Positions 1-9,142 of a DNA stretch of 64,000 nt are shown here, in pieces. This DNA is from Acanthosepion lycidas (lineage: Eukaryota > Mollusca > Cephalopoda > Sepiida > Sepiidae): contig OZ010580.1 in assembly GCA_963932145.1 (NCBI GenBank), positions 31,509,267 to 31,573,266 of the forward strand, in the 5' to 3' direction. Numbering within the stretch: position 1 is the stretch's first letter; the number at the start of each line of letters is the position of its first letter. Below the pieces are notes generated by a model that had not been told where the DNA came from, did not search any database, and saw nothing but the letters and a program-made list of their open reading frames with translations. The position numbers were made by a program, and so were the translations under genes.

Positions 1-793
1 TAGCTAGTTCAATAGTAAAATGGTGAGACTTAATAGCATGCTTAAATTCATGCAGTTGAAGCACCAAAAAGGAAAGTGAAATATTTGAATTACTTCATGT
101 TCATTTAGTAAATTTCTAAAAACATCATGGAATTTCCACAAGTTCTACTTGTTTCATTTTAATACAGTTGGTTATACTGAGGTAAAAGAAACATCATTTT
201 AATCTGAATGGTTCCAATACTCATATCTTCATGTTAGACACTACATAAAAGAAGATGGCTGATACCTGACAAAAACTCATGGAGGTTAACCATTGCATCT
301 TCTGCTAAAGATAATAATGCATTCATAATCCTTTTTGACATATCTTGATTTGGTTTGTCAAACAGCTGCAGATATCTAACCCTTGAACAATTCCTCTAAC
401 TATACTGACTGAGATCAATATATATTGTGTAGTTGCTGAATCAGAAATAACCAAGTGATGAAAATATCTCTGAACAGAATAATGTGCCTACATATTCTTT
501 GTGTGTGTCCTGTATTGTGAAACTGCTTTGTCAATTCTATATTTTTGCATACAATGACTTCTTAAAAGTTCAAGGTCATTCCCATTTATTCAAGCTTGAC
601 CTTCTGACTATCCCATGCTGGACTGAAATTAAGAAATAAACCTATAGGCAACGTTTTTTTTCTTTACTTTTGAACATCAAAGGAATGAGTTATGCCACAG
701 AAATCAATTATCATAATTTTATTTAAAAGAGGATGCTGTATCAAAAAAAAAAAAAAAAAAAATTTCCCCTCAAAAATAAAAAAAAAATAAAAT
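1..793. other. AT-rich stretch, no feature recognised
   Basis: No reading frame, RNA gene or repeat family is recognisable. A long poly-A run lies at about 744-763 and is followed by further A-rich sequence, the kind of tract left by retroposon tails, but I cannot assign it to an element. Confidence 0.5.
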
Positions 794-895
794 CTTGTGT
801 TTTGTCATTTGGTCTGACTTTGGCAAGTGGATCAGGCCAAGAACTTTTTTCGGTACATCCTTCTGTTTATTGACTGCTCTGTGCTGAATTTCAGT
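794..895 (+). repeat. Dispersed repeat D, copy 1
   Basis: This carries the signature TTTTGTCATTTGGTC followed some 30 bases later by a version of GGCTGAGAACTTTT and a CAGCAC-like end. The same pair of motifs recurs near 11.1, 12.0, 19.2, 25.25, 28.7 and 59.5 kb. No coding potential is visible. It is probably a terminal segment of a non-autonomous transposon or SINE tail, but the family is unknown to me. Confidence 0.55.
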
Positions 896-1749
896 AGATT
901 TAAATTTTTCTTTTTATGATATTCTTACTATATGATCTTCAAAAATTTTCTTCATTACTGCAGTAGTAAAGGCCAACATCAAGGAATGTTGTGGCTTTCC
1001 TTTTAAGTGCAATAGAGAGATTGTTTGGGAAACAGATCTCTGGTGTGAAAATGAGCTATTATACAACTTATTCTGTAAATTGAGAGTCAAAGATCATAAA
1101 GAGTAACATGATAAGAAGTTTTTATTTTTTTTAATTTCTGAAGCTAAAGAAAAAAGTTAAGATAAACACAGAATTCGTTTACTGGTGCTTCATATTGCAA
1201 CTAATGTGTTCATTTTGACAATCCAGCGATAAAAAAAAATAAAAATAATTTATGTTTTATGATTTGTCATTCAGAAAACATGGCTGCAGATGTTTTTGCA
1301 AATCAGTTTGTATATATTGGAAATGAATCAAAAGTGATAAACTGTAGATAAATAAAATGATATATTAAAAACAAAACAGTAAAAGATATCAATAATAGAG
1401 ATGTCTGAAAAATAATTTTCTCATGGCTTGGACATTTTTCAAATAGTAATCATCATAAATAAAAGGCAAAAATACAACTGCTTTTGTACTATTTAAAATT
1501 ATCATCAAATTAAACCTAATAGTAAATTTAAAAGAAAATTTAATTCAATTCTGTAAATAAAAATGTTCAATCAATACTAATTAGCATAGTTAATAAATTA
1601 AAAGCTATTAAAATGAATGTTATAAAATTTTAAAGAAGATTTTAAGATGTCTTTTGGTCCTTGTGAGCAAGCTTTTTCAAATAACAAGCAAGTGTGCATC
1701 AAATCAACTGAAGTTGATAGAGTCAGTGTGAACTCCAAGATCCTTTTGT
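896..1749. other. AT-rich stretch, no feature recognised
   Basis: Only A/T homopolymers and short stop-ridden frames are visible. I see no repeat family or exon here. Confidence 0.5.
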
Positions 1750-1965
1750 TGTCTGCATAATATGTGCTATGTGAAGACTACACATGGTTTTGAACTTAGA
1801 ATTTTCCTTCTCTTAGACTTATTGCCAATCAAGGCTGAAGAAAAGAGATGGATTCACACCTTTCCAAAGGGTATTTGCATGAAAGTGAATGTATACAAAC
1901 TCAAATGGAATTCAAACTTGGCTTCCTCATTTCTTATTATCAGCTGCTATCCATTTCACCACCTG
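1750..1965 (-). repeat. tRNA-derived SINE-A, copy 1
   Basis: On the minus strand the order is a B-box-like GTTTGAATTCCA, then a body reading CAAATACCC, GGAAAGGTGTGAATCCATCTCTT, and a stretch ending near TCTAAGTTCAAAACCATG. The same order occurs in the plus-strand copies at 13.7, 18.3, 25.9, 31.6, 32.3 and 33.5 kb. The A-box end is the least preserved part. Octopus SINEs with tRNA-Lys and tRNA-Arg heads are known; which of these, if any, this belongs to is not settled here. Confidence 0.6.
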
Positions 1966-2094
1966 CACATCCTTTGAGCAAGTTTAGTAAAATACAATTG
2001 TCTTTTTTTCTAATCTCAGCAGTCTCAATTTAAATAGTCTTGAGTTCTTAGTTGGTTAACAGTAGTTGAATAATTTATTTTCATGACTGCCAAT

Positions 2095-2545
2095 ATATTG
2101 TCATATGTTTCAAAAACATAATGCAGCTTCCCTGTGCCTTTTCTATAAATACTTCCATGGTAATTGTTCTTATGAACCTTCCTCTATGGTACCTAGACTT
2201 TATGAATTTAAGCATAGATTGGTGGCAAGGTTTCATCATTTTACAGTTGAAATGACTAGATGTAACCTTAATTTCTATGCTAATAGTTTCTTTTTTCACA
2301 CTTCTCACTTATGGAACTCACTTTCAGTTCTTGCTTCCTAGTCAAGTTTGACCTTCAAAAATTTAAATGCAATGTCAATCATTATTTTCTGTCTTCTTAA
2401 CCCCTGTCCTTTTATTGTTCTCTCTCCTTAATAGTGTTTTTCTCATATTCTCCCATACTCAGTAACTCTAATGTCTTTCACAATATGTAGCCCCTTGTAT
2501 CTTAGTGGCTTTATTGCCTTGCTTGAGATGAAATGATTAAAAAAA
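2095..2545 (+). pseudogene. LINE J1 (jockey/CR1-like) ORF2 3' end, truncated copy
   Basis: This is the C-terminal end of a non-LTR retrotransposon polyprotein plus its 3' UTR. A frame over about 2105-2341 reads ASLCLFYKYFHGN, then PRLYEFK, HHFTVEM and FYANSFF...LWNSL, a run of residues found at the end of many jockey/CR1-like ORF2 proteins. The 3' end is a GCTTGAGATGAAATGATT motif followed by an A run, shared with copies at 14.4-15.0, 36.8-37.1, 42.7-43.0 (minus) and 52.3-52.5 kb. The copy is 5'-truncated, as usual for target-primed reverse transcription, lacks reverse transcriptase and cannot be functional. Confidence 0.75.
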
Positions 2546-3880
2546 TGTTTTATTTACTCAGTAAGCATATATTATTTCTTATATACAGAAAAAGGCACTT
2601 TTTTCTGATATAATCTACCAGGGTATGTTAAAATGTTCTTTTCCCAGCCCACTTCTCAAAATATAATCAAATGACCAAACATAAGAATTTTTTTAATACT
2701 TTCTTAGTTGGTCCAAGAATTATTTACGGATTTCAGTAGTTCATAATTTAAAAAAATGTTCATTCCTTCTTTCATCAGCTCAAGTTATAATAAACAATAC
2801 AGTTTTTATTAACCTGATAGCATGATTTATATACCAGTTTCAGGATCTGCAATGTTATTGCTTTAACTAAATTCCTACAAAGTGAAATATATTTTATCAC
2901 AGACATTCTGTTGCATGTTAGGATTGCTTCCTTTGGAAAAGTTCCAGCCAAGATATTTAAAAAAGACAAAACACATGGCTAATCTTATCAAACCAATATT
3001 TCTGAAAGTGAAAATGTAACAAGGTTTTTATTAATACCTACAATTGAAAACTAAAAGTGCTTGCTACAATAAAAATCATTACTAATTTTAAAATAGACAT
3101 TGTGATGCAAATGAAAGTTCCTTTTCTTGGAAGAAATTTATTCAGAATATTGTGAAAAGGAAAAAGGAAATATGGATAAACTGATTTTTTCTTATTGAAT
3201 GATAACACAAAATGACTTCAAGCAATATGAAGCACTTTTATTTAAAATGTTTTTACAGACAAATCGAAGATTTGTTTCAACAATTTAACTTCTCTTTTGC
3301 ATTGTTGGTATTGTTACCAACACTGTGGTGACCAATCTACAGTCTTCTTCAAGTATAGAATTTCTAAGGAAAGGATGCTGTCTTAGCATTTATTCATCTT
3401 TAAACACAAAGATAATATGGCATAAGTTTTTTAAGTGTGCGAATTTGTAAAGTTGAATGTTGGTAAGATTCAAAAATTGTCCATTTCTATCATACATTGC
3501 CACTGGCATCAGGGCATTCTCACTGCCCCCACCTTTAGCACAATTCTGTAAGGAAAGACGTCTGCTTTTTATTTATCTGACACAAGATGTTCACACATGT
3601 ACCAATTGGATCAGTTCATTTCAGCAAGATACACAGACGAAACAATTCACCACTATCTGTCTGACTTGGGTGATATTCATTTAAACAAGGGGCCACACTA
3701 ACCATTTTATCCTGGGCAAAGAAAGATGAAATCTATACTGGCCTGATTTATTAACTAACTGATAAGCCAACAATGACTCTTCTCAAAGTTAGAGGCAATC
3801 CTCCTAATTTAAATTGTTCTTCTTAAAACTACCATGTCATGAAAATAAATACTCCCAATAATATCAGCACAAACAAGTTG
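2546..3880. other. AT-rich stretch, no feature recognised
   Basis: There are stop-ridden frames only. An open frame at 3457-3684 encodes 75 residues without any motif I know and is probably chance. Confidence 0.45.
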
Positions 3881-3888
3881 AAATAACC

Positions 3889-4185
3889 ATTATTCAGACT
3901 ATTGTCCTCATCTTTGTCAACATATTTATTACAATATTTCGGTTGTTGTGCACTCCGGCCTTCTTCAGTTGATTGGAATGTCGAACTGAACCCTTTATTT
4001 CGCTCACTGGGGTAGACTGTTCTAGTTCCACGTGCCATGTTTAATGGATGTCAGTTATCAGTTATCTTCGGTTAATTCCCCTCTCCAAGTTCTCCACTGC
4101 CTTAACTGGGTTTTGAACTCACACTCTTTGGGTCCTGTCACTGGATCTAACTAATGCCTTTATCGATTGTGCCATGTGCCCTTGA
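3889..4185 (-). repeat. tRNA-derived SINE-B with hammerhead-like tail
   Basis: Read on the minus strand, the head has an A-box-like TGGCACAATCGATAAAGG and a B-box-like GAGTTCAAAACCC, so it is a tRNA-derived pol III unit, possibly tRNA-Arg-like. The body follows (TAACTGATAACTGACATCC, GGGTTCAGTTCGACATTCC) and then a tail with CTGAAGAAGGCCGGAG...ACCGAAATATTG and GATGAGGACAATAGTC. The tail sequence recurs in the window at 17.6, 20.4, 34.7, 36.4-36.7 and 53.8 kb. It is a SINE and not a tRNA gene: the tRNA body is degenerate and runs straight into the repeat body. Confidence 0.7.
3936..3968 (-). ncRNA. Hammerhead-like core in SINE-B tail
   Basis: On the minus strand the motif is CTGAAGA, a stem of the AGGCC/GG type, then GAAA. 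It is followed by ATATT and, after a short loop, AATAT, which would close a third stem. The base at the expected cleavage position is G, which is not normally tolerated, so cleavage activity is doubtful for this copy. Confidence 0.4.
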
Positions 4186-4191
4186 GAACTT

Positions 4192-4305
4192 TCAGAGGGA
4201 AATTAACAGGAGATAACTGATAACTGACATCCATTAAACATGGCATGTGGAACTAGAAAAGTCTACTCTAGTGAGTGAAAGAAAGAGTTCATTAGAGTTA
4301 TATTA
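4192..4305 (+). repeat. Inverted partial SINE-B, fold-back partner
   Basis: This restarts the SINE-B body in the opposite orientation to the unit just before it: AGATAACTGATAACTGACAT, then CATTAAACATGGCATGTGGA and a CTAGTGAGTGAAAGAAAGAG segment. Together with 4030-4080 it forms an inverted repeat that could fold into a long hairpin. A similar head-to-head junction directly after a CCTTGAG sequence occurs at about 34.57 kb. Confidence 0.65.
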
Positions 4306-4399
4306 TTTTTAGTGGATACCCATATTTGAGTAGAAATTCTATTTTTAACTTTAAACTCTATTTATTTAATACACAAGAAAACTTACTAAAGAAAATGCT

Positions 4400-4478
4400 C
4401 TCACTCCCAGGTTTCAAACCTGTATCCCCCTTTGCAGGAGGAACCACTGTCTGATCCAGCTACAAAGTGCTTCACAAT
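4400..4478 (-). repeat. tRNA-like pol III head, likely SINE relic
   Basis: On the minus strand there is TAGCTGGATCAGACAGTGG, similar to an A box, and about 35 bases on GGTTTGAAACCTGGG, a good B box. No full cloverleaf is evident and the 3' end merges with AT-rich sequence, so I call it a SINE head and not a tRNA gene. Confidence 0.45.
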
Positions 4479-4711
4479 CAAGCTAGATTCTATTTGCCTT
4501 TAAAACACACTCATTTGCTTAGATTTTATCTAAAGGCATATCTGCTTTATTTTATATCTGAAATGTAAACAAAGCAATTTCTAAAGAATTAATACATTTT
4601 ATTTACTTTTTTTTATCTGATATATTTTTAATATATACCTGTATATGAGTATACCCCCATTTTTTTTGTTTTAAATAGAATTTATTTTATCTACTATCCT
4701 GAACATTGGAG

Positions 4712-4714
4712 AAA

Positions 4715-4765
<51 letters not shown>
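4712..4765. repeat. (TA)n microsatellite
   Basis: A nearly pure TA array followed by a short TG run. It gives false open frames rich in Tyr and Ile on both strands. Confidence 0.95.
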
Positions 4766-4771
<6 letters not shown>

Positions 4772-4963
4772 AATATATTCACATGAAATATTTTTAATCT
4801 TGTGCATACACATTATTTGTTCTTGATTTTTGTGGACTGCACAGTATAGTAGAGTCAGTTGGGCACCATTTCTGAGAAAAAGAGCACCATGATGCAATTT
4901 ACTCTGTCAGAAATTTAGAAATGGCATGCTGTACTGCTTGGAATTCACACCAGAAGCTCCAAT

Positions 4964-5178
4964 ATGGATACTTCAGAGTATTTGGGAGACAATCTGAGAA
5001 CAGTGAAGAGGATTTGGAAAGAGTTGGATGAGTCTAATGGTGATTACAGATGTATGACAGCACGGAAAACTCACTCTGGTCGTTCTAATAAGAAAAGAAT
5101 TCCTAAATTTGTTGGTGAGATTGAGGTCATGATTGATAATGATCCCTTCAAGTCAATTCCTCATTGTTGGCCACAGTG
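4964..5178 (+). pseudogene. Mariner-type transposase, N-terminal fragment
   Basis: The frame reads MDTSEYLGDNLRTVKRIWKE, then LDESNGDY, an Arg/Lys-rich linker with KTHSGRSNKKRIPKFV, and MIDNDPFKSI. This is the helix-turn-helix DNA-binding end of a mariner/IS630 transposase as found in cephalopod genomes, where the family would continue with a DDE catalytic domain. Here the frame runs into a TA microsatellite just after NDPFKSI, so the catalytic part is lost. A C-terminal piece of what looks like the same family lies on the minus strand at about 55.6-55.8 kb. Confidence 0.65.
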
Positions 5179-5186
5179 TCCACTGT

Positions 5187-5188
5187 TA

Positions 5189-5264
<76 letters not shown>
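5187..5264. repeat. (TA)n microsatellite
   Basis: A long TA array that ends the mariner fragment on one side and borders the palindromic repeat on the other. Confidence 0.95.
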
Positions 5265-5267
<3 letters not shown>

Positions 5268-5477
5268 AAATATAGTCTTAAGGTGTGCTATATTTATGGA
5301 ATAAAGTGCTCAATATCAGAGATAGAGCGTGTGTAAATATAAAAGTGAACATAGAAGTCAACACTTAGAGGCGACAGTCTGTTTCATGCTATATGCAATC
5401 GTCAAGCCACCTTGACGATTGCATATAGCATGAAACAGACTGTCGCCTCTAAGTGTTGACTTCTATGTTCACTTTTA

Positions 5478-5483
<6 letters not shown>
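5265..5483. repeat. Palindromic repeat H, copy 1, perfect 73-bp arms
   Basis: Positions 5334-5406 and 5411-5483 are perfect reverse complements around a 4-base centre, CCAC. Each arm holds TGAAACAGACTGTCGCCTCT and CACTTTTATATTTA. The left flank 5265-5333 (AAGTGCTCAATATCAGAGAT and nearby) continues the family and matches the single-arm copy at 37.3-37.4 kb in the opposite orientation. It does not code. Each arm contains GAAACAGACTGTC, which fits the stem III and GUC cleavage triplet of a hammerhead, but the preceding core reads TTGACGA in place of CTGANGA. Confidence 0.85.

Positions 5484-5516
<33 letters not shown>
5484..5516. repeat. (TA)n microsatellite
   Basis: A TA array directly abutting the right arm of the palindrome, so the element is bracketed by TA arrays. 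Confidence 0.95.
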
Positions 5517-5522
<6 letters not shown>

Positions 5523-7055
5523 TTATCACCTGAAGCTTCCATTTATTTATTAAACAATATGTTTACTTGTTTTACTTACTCAAATATTCAGGCCGGTAAA
5601 TGAAAATATATAAATATACTGCTTTATAAATAAATGGATGATCTACTCAATTATGAGTATCCACTAAAAATAATGTTCAAATATATATATATATAAAATA
5701 CATATTTTTTCTACTTTTTTTTTTTTTTAACAATAAATTACAACTATAAAATAATATTAATGAGATAAATTCAATGTGAGAAGAACCCTCTTCTCCAGAA
5801 GGTAATTGTGGAGAATTGTGATGTGTGTAATAAGCCTTAAATGCATGAATTTTATTCTAAATGCTGAAAAATCCTTCTTTTAGGAAATGTGTTGAAATTT
5901 CTTTTTTTTTTTTTTTTTGAATTCATATCTTTTAGACAATCTTTCCTTTTTTTGTTTATAATTTCTGATATATTTCCTTCAACTTATAAAAAATAATTTA
6001 TACACTCAAAGAATCATTTTTTTTAAAATCCTGCATTCTGAATTTCTTTCATTTGTTATATACTCTATATTCACGATTATTTTGCAATATTGCGATTGCA
6101 TCAGACAAAGGCATGTATTCTGACCTATTTTGATCTTTGGACTGTTGTACTCTTATTTGGCATGTCTATAATGATCAGATTATTTGGTCAATTATCTGCA
6201 CAGAATTACCTTACACTGAAAAGGCCTTTATTGGCCAAGCGGCTTCCTTGTTCTTATGCTTGGTCAAAACACTGACCCCTGGCAAGTTTACAAAGAAAAC
6301 AATTCCTTTCACAAAAGCTTCCTGATTTGTTTGTTCACTTAGAGAAACCTTGGAAATTTCCAAAGTAATTTCAAGATGAGAAGTTTTTAATCATTGTTGG
6401 AAGCTGATTTCTTTGGGCTATTACACTCATCATTTCTGTTTTGTCAATGCACACATTAAATATCTATGTTTGAACCTGATGATTAGAAACACACTAATCA
6501 AGAAAGTCGGAATTGTAAATACAAAATGCATAGATGACTGCTTTGATGAACTTCCAGACAAAAGTCTCCTAAGAAATTCTCCAGTTAGTTCCATTTGCAA
6601 TGATTCTCTGTTCTCTAATTCTTTGCATAAAAAGAAATTCAAGATATATTTTTAATAATACTGGCATTGATAGGTTTTACATATATACATCAATAAGTCC
6701 AGAGCTTAATAATGAAAAGCCATTTTATACAGCAAATACTTATTTTTCAAAATAATATTCTTCGCTGTCAATGTACCTAACATATTTTTCATTGACTACA
6801 TTGCTTGAGCATTATACAGTGAAGATTTCAGATCAAAATTCAACTAACAACTATTTCAAGCAAGGATTTACTGACCAACTCTTTTAATTAATGCCAATGG
6901 TCTAATATTGTATGATGCTGTTATCTTTATTTTTAATTAGTAACAAATATTACATTAATGAGAAAAAAATCAACAATTTAATTGTGGAAGGAAATGATTC
7001 TTTAAATAATTTTAACAGTAATGAGGGTGCATCAATAAGTCTGTAGCTTGACATG
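5517..7055. other. AT-rich stretch with one unrecognised 80-codon frame
   Basis: Mostly homopolymers of A and T. The frame at 6413-6655 (plus) encodes 80 residues with Cys at several positions but no domain I recognise; an overlapping frame is open on the other strand. I do not call it a gene. Confidence 0.45.
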
Positions 7056-7057
7056 TA

Positions 7058-7137
7058 TTAGGTTGGTTCAAAAATAATGTCGTTTTCTCACATATGTTAC
7101 TATGTGAGAAAACGACATTATTTTTGCACCAACCTAA
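7058..7137. mobile_element. 80-bp palindromic mariner-type MITE, copy 1
   Basis: The element begins TTAGGTTGGTTCAAAAATAA and ends with the complementary TTATTTTTGCACCAACCTAA, with a TA duplicate on each side (7056-7057 and 7138-7139). The two halves are complementary almost to the centre. Size, TA target and TTAGGTTGGTGCAAAA ends match the plan of the human MADE1 MITE from Hsmar1, although the inner sequence (GTCGTTTTCTCACAT) differs. No transposase is encoded, so it would depend on a mariner acting in trans. The copy at 42.2 kb is 79/80 identical when reversed. Confidence 0.9.
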
Positions 7138-7375
7138 TAGTTATTAATTGAATTTTGATCTGAAACTTTCACTGTATAATGTTTAATCTCTGTGATCACC
7201 ACTGAATTGTAAGTAAGAAGAAGATAATGAAAAATAAATATTTGTTTTATAAAATAAATCCTTTTTTATCTTTAGGTTACTGACTTATCGATTTACCTAA
7301 ATAATGATCTCATATATTTTCAGTATACAGACTTTGGCCAATTGATTACTGGTTGGTTTATTTTATGATATCTCA

Positions 7376-7468
7376 ACACTTGTTGAATTATTTAACATCA
7401 CCCAGTGGGGATTGAACTCACTACTCACTATTAATGACCAACCAGACTAATCTTATTAACCATTACCC
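7376..7468 (-). repeat. tRNA-derived SINE head
   Basis: On the minus strand GGGTAATGGTTAATAAG resembles an A box and GAGTTCAATCCCCACTGG is a near-consensus B box. It resembles the plus-strand unit at 43.45 kb, which has the same GTTCAATCCTCACTGG element. It looks like a SINE and not a working tRNA gene. Confidence 0.55.
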
Positions 7469-7512
7469 AGAGTGAGGAAACCCAGAGTGAGGAAACCCAG
7501 AGTGAGGAAACC
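7466..7512. repeat. 15-bp minisatellite, three units
   Basis: CCCAGAGTGAGGAAA is repeated three times in tandem directly beside the tRNA-like head. Confidence 0.9.
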
Positions 7513-7682
7513 AAATTCTTTTGAGTGATGTTGGTATTTAAGAAAAAATATTTTAAACCTGTTTTATTTTTTAAATTTCTGATTTGTTTTTAACAATTTT
7601 TTCAAAGTTTTGTAAGCCAAAAAAAATTTAAAAATAAATTATTTTTTGTTATGCAATAATGAATAACTTCTTTTATGTGAAA

Positions 7683-7892
7683 TGTTCTTTTAGGACATAA
7701 GTGATCATGGCTCTCCTCAACTTCCTGTCTTTTACAGCTTTAATTAACTTTACATTTTTTTACCGTCCTTGTTCTGCTATCCATTCACACAAACTTGTTA
7801 AGTTGTCTATTTGCTGCTTCCCCCATGTCTTTTACCTTCAATATGTTCTGTGAATGTTAAATTTTCCAAGCCTTCTTTTCTCATTTGTAATT
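7683..7892 (-). pseudogene. LINE R (RTE-like) ORF2 C-terminus, fragment
   Basis: The minus strand encodes a decayed version of RKEGLENLTF, then EHIEGK and, after frameshifts, a remnant of the CEWIAEQG segment that ends the ORF2 protein of a LINE family common in octopus. The same residues are better preserved at 13.49-13.70 and 22.3-23.2 kb. Only the very end of ORF2 is present and frameshifts break it. Confidence 0.6.
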
Positions 7893-8773
7893 TTGTGAAG
7901 AGTCATTGAACACCTTTATGGTGCTTTTGATAGTGGGCATTAGGAAAATAATTGGATAGCATAAAAATATAGAATCATCTATGTTACATAGATTGTTGAT
8001 AATGGAGATGCCTGTGTGGCTCCTATTGCAAAGAATGAGTTGAACTAGTGAGTATATTTGTTACCTTTTATTTTCTGTTTGCCACTGTTTTCTGTAAAAA
8101 AAAAAAAAGAAGCAAATATCCCCTTCTCTTCCCTTATGAATTGTAAACCTAAAAATGGTCAGAGAGTGGATCAGCTGAAATGTTGAGGTCACATCAAAAT
8201 CAACATTAACTGAAAAATAATTTTTTATGTTTATTTATTTAATTGTGCAGTTGTTCTTAGCATTTTATGTTACTATTGTTTTCCTTTTCCTGATTATTCA
8301 CCATGCAGACACAGCTTCTTATTCACTGTAAATATAAAAATCATGCAGAAAAAATATTTTCTTTGTGAAATAGCAATGGGATAGACAGAGTGTAAGAACT
8401 GTTCTTTGTCACCTTTGCATGTCACGTCATGCTGGTTGGTTTAGTATCAAGCAGGAATCACTGAATTTAAAGCTTCAAGTTTCTGTTCATTGAAGGAAAA
8501 AATAAAACATCAGAAACTGTTGATAACAATGACAGTTATAAAAAGATTAGTATACTGTCATCATGTATTAGTAATATTTCAGTATTTTATACAATTAATT
8601 ATAAATATTCTAGTTTAAAAATTTTACTTGGAGTTAATTTTATGTTTACATTAAGGGTTAGTGTAAATATCTTTGTCAGAATTATATATCTTGGAAAATA
8701 TAATTTGAAATATTTTGATAATTTAAAAATATCATGATGTTGAAAATGTCATCATTTTCATTGTTGGGACAAA

Positions 8774-8776
<3 letters not shown>
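7893..8776. other. AT-rich stretch, no feature recognised
   Basis: A short poly-A at about 8097-8108 and stop-ridden frames only. Confidence 0.5.

Positions 8777-8822
<46 letters not shown>
8777..8822. repeat. (TA)n microsatellite
   Basis: A pure TA array next to a tRNA-derived SINE head. Confidence 0.95.
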
Positions 8823-8825
<3 letters not shown>

Positions 8826-8867
8826 ATTCGCAAACAGTACTGTTTCACTGTATCACAGATCCTCAGT

Positions 8868-8968
8868 GTCACTAGACTGTCAGAATAACTCAAGCCCAAA
8901 TTGAAACCCAACCGATAGGGTGTCAGTTAGAGTTTCTACCACTGAGCTATCTTCATTCAACAGAGAGA
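8868..8968 (-). repeat. tRNA-derived SINE head
   Basis: On the minus strand GATAGCTCAGTGGTAGAAAC is an excellent A box region and GGGTTTCAATTTGGGC a weaker B box, about 40 bases apart. The 5' tRNA half is well kept. The acceptor stem does not close and B-box positions differ from consensus, so it is a SINE or tRNA pseudogene. Confidence 0.6.
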
Positions 8969-9111
8969 AACAGCTAAATCTAGTATATATTTGTTTACTA
9001 ATGTAAACAAATGTCAATCAGCCGAAGTGCTCCAATTCATTTTACTGAAGAGCTTTGCATTAATGCAGGTGGCTGTTGTTTATAGGATTAGCATATATTT
9101 TCAAAAGATAG

Positions 9112-9141
<30 letters not shown>

Positions 9142-9142
<1 letters not shown>

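Noticed and set aside
6413..6655. 80-residue frame as a small gene
   Set aside because: Both strands are open over nearly the same stretch and no motif is present.
7466..7512. CRISPR-like array
   Set aside because: Only three 15-bp units with no spacers in a eukaryotic context; it is a minisatellite.
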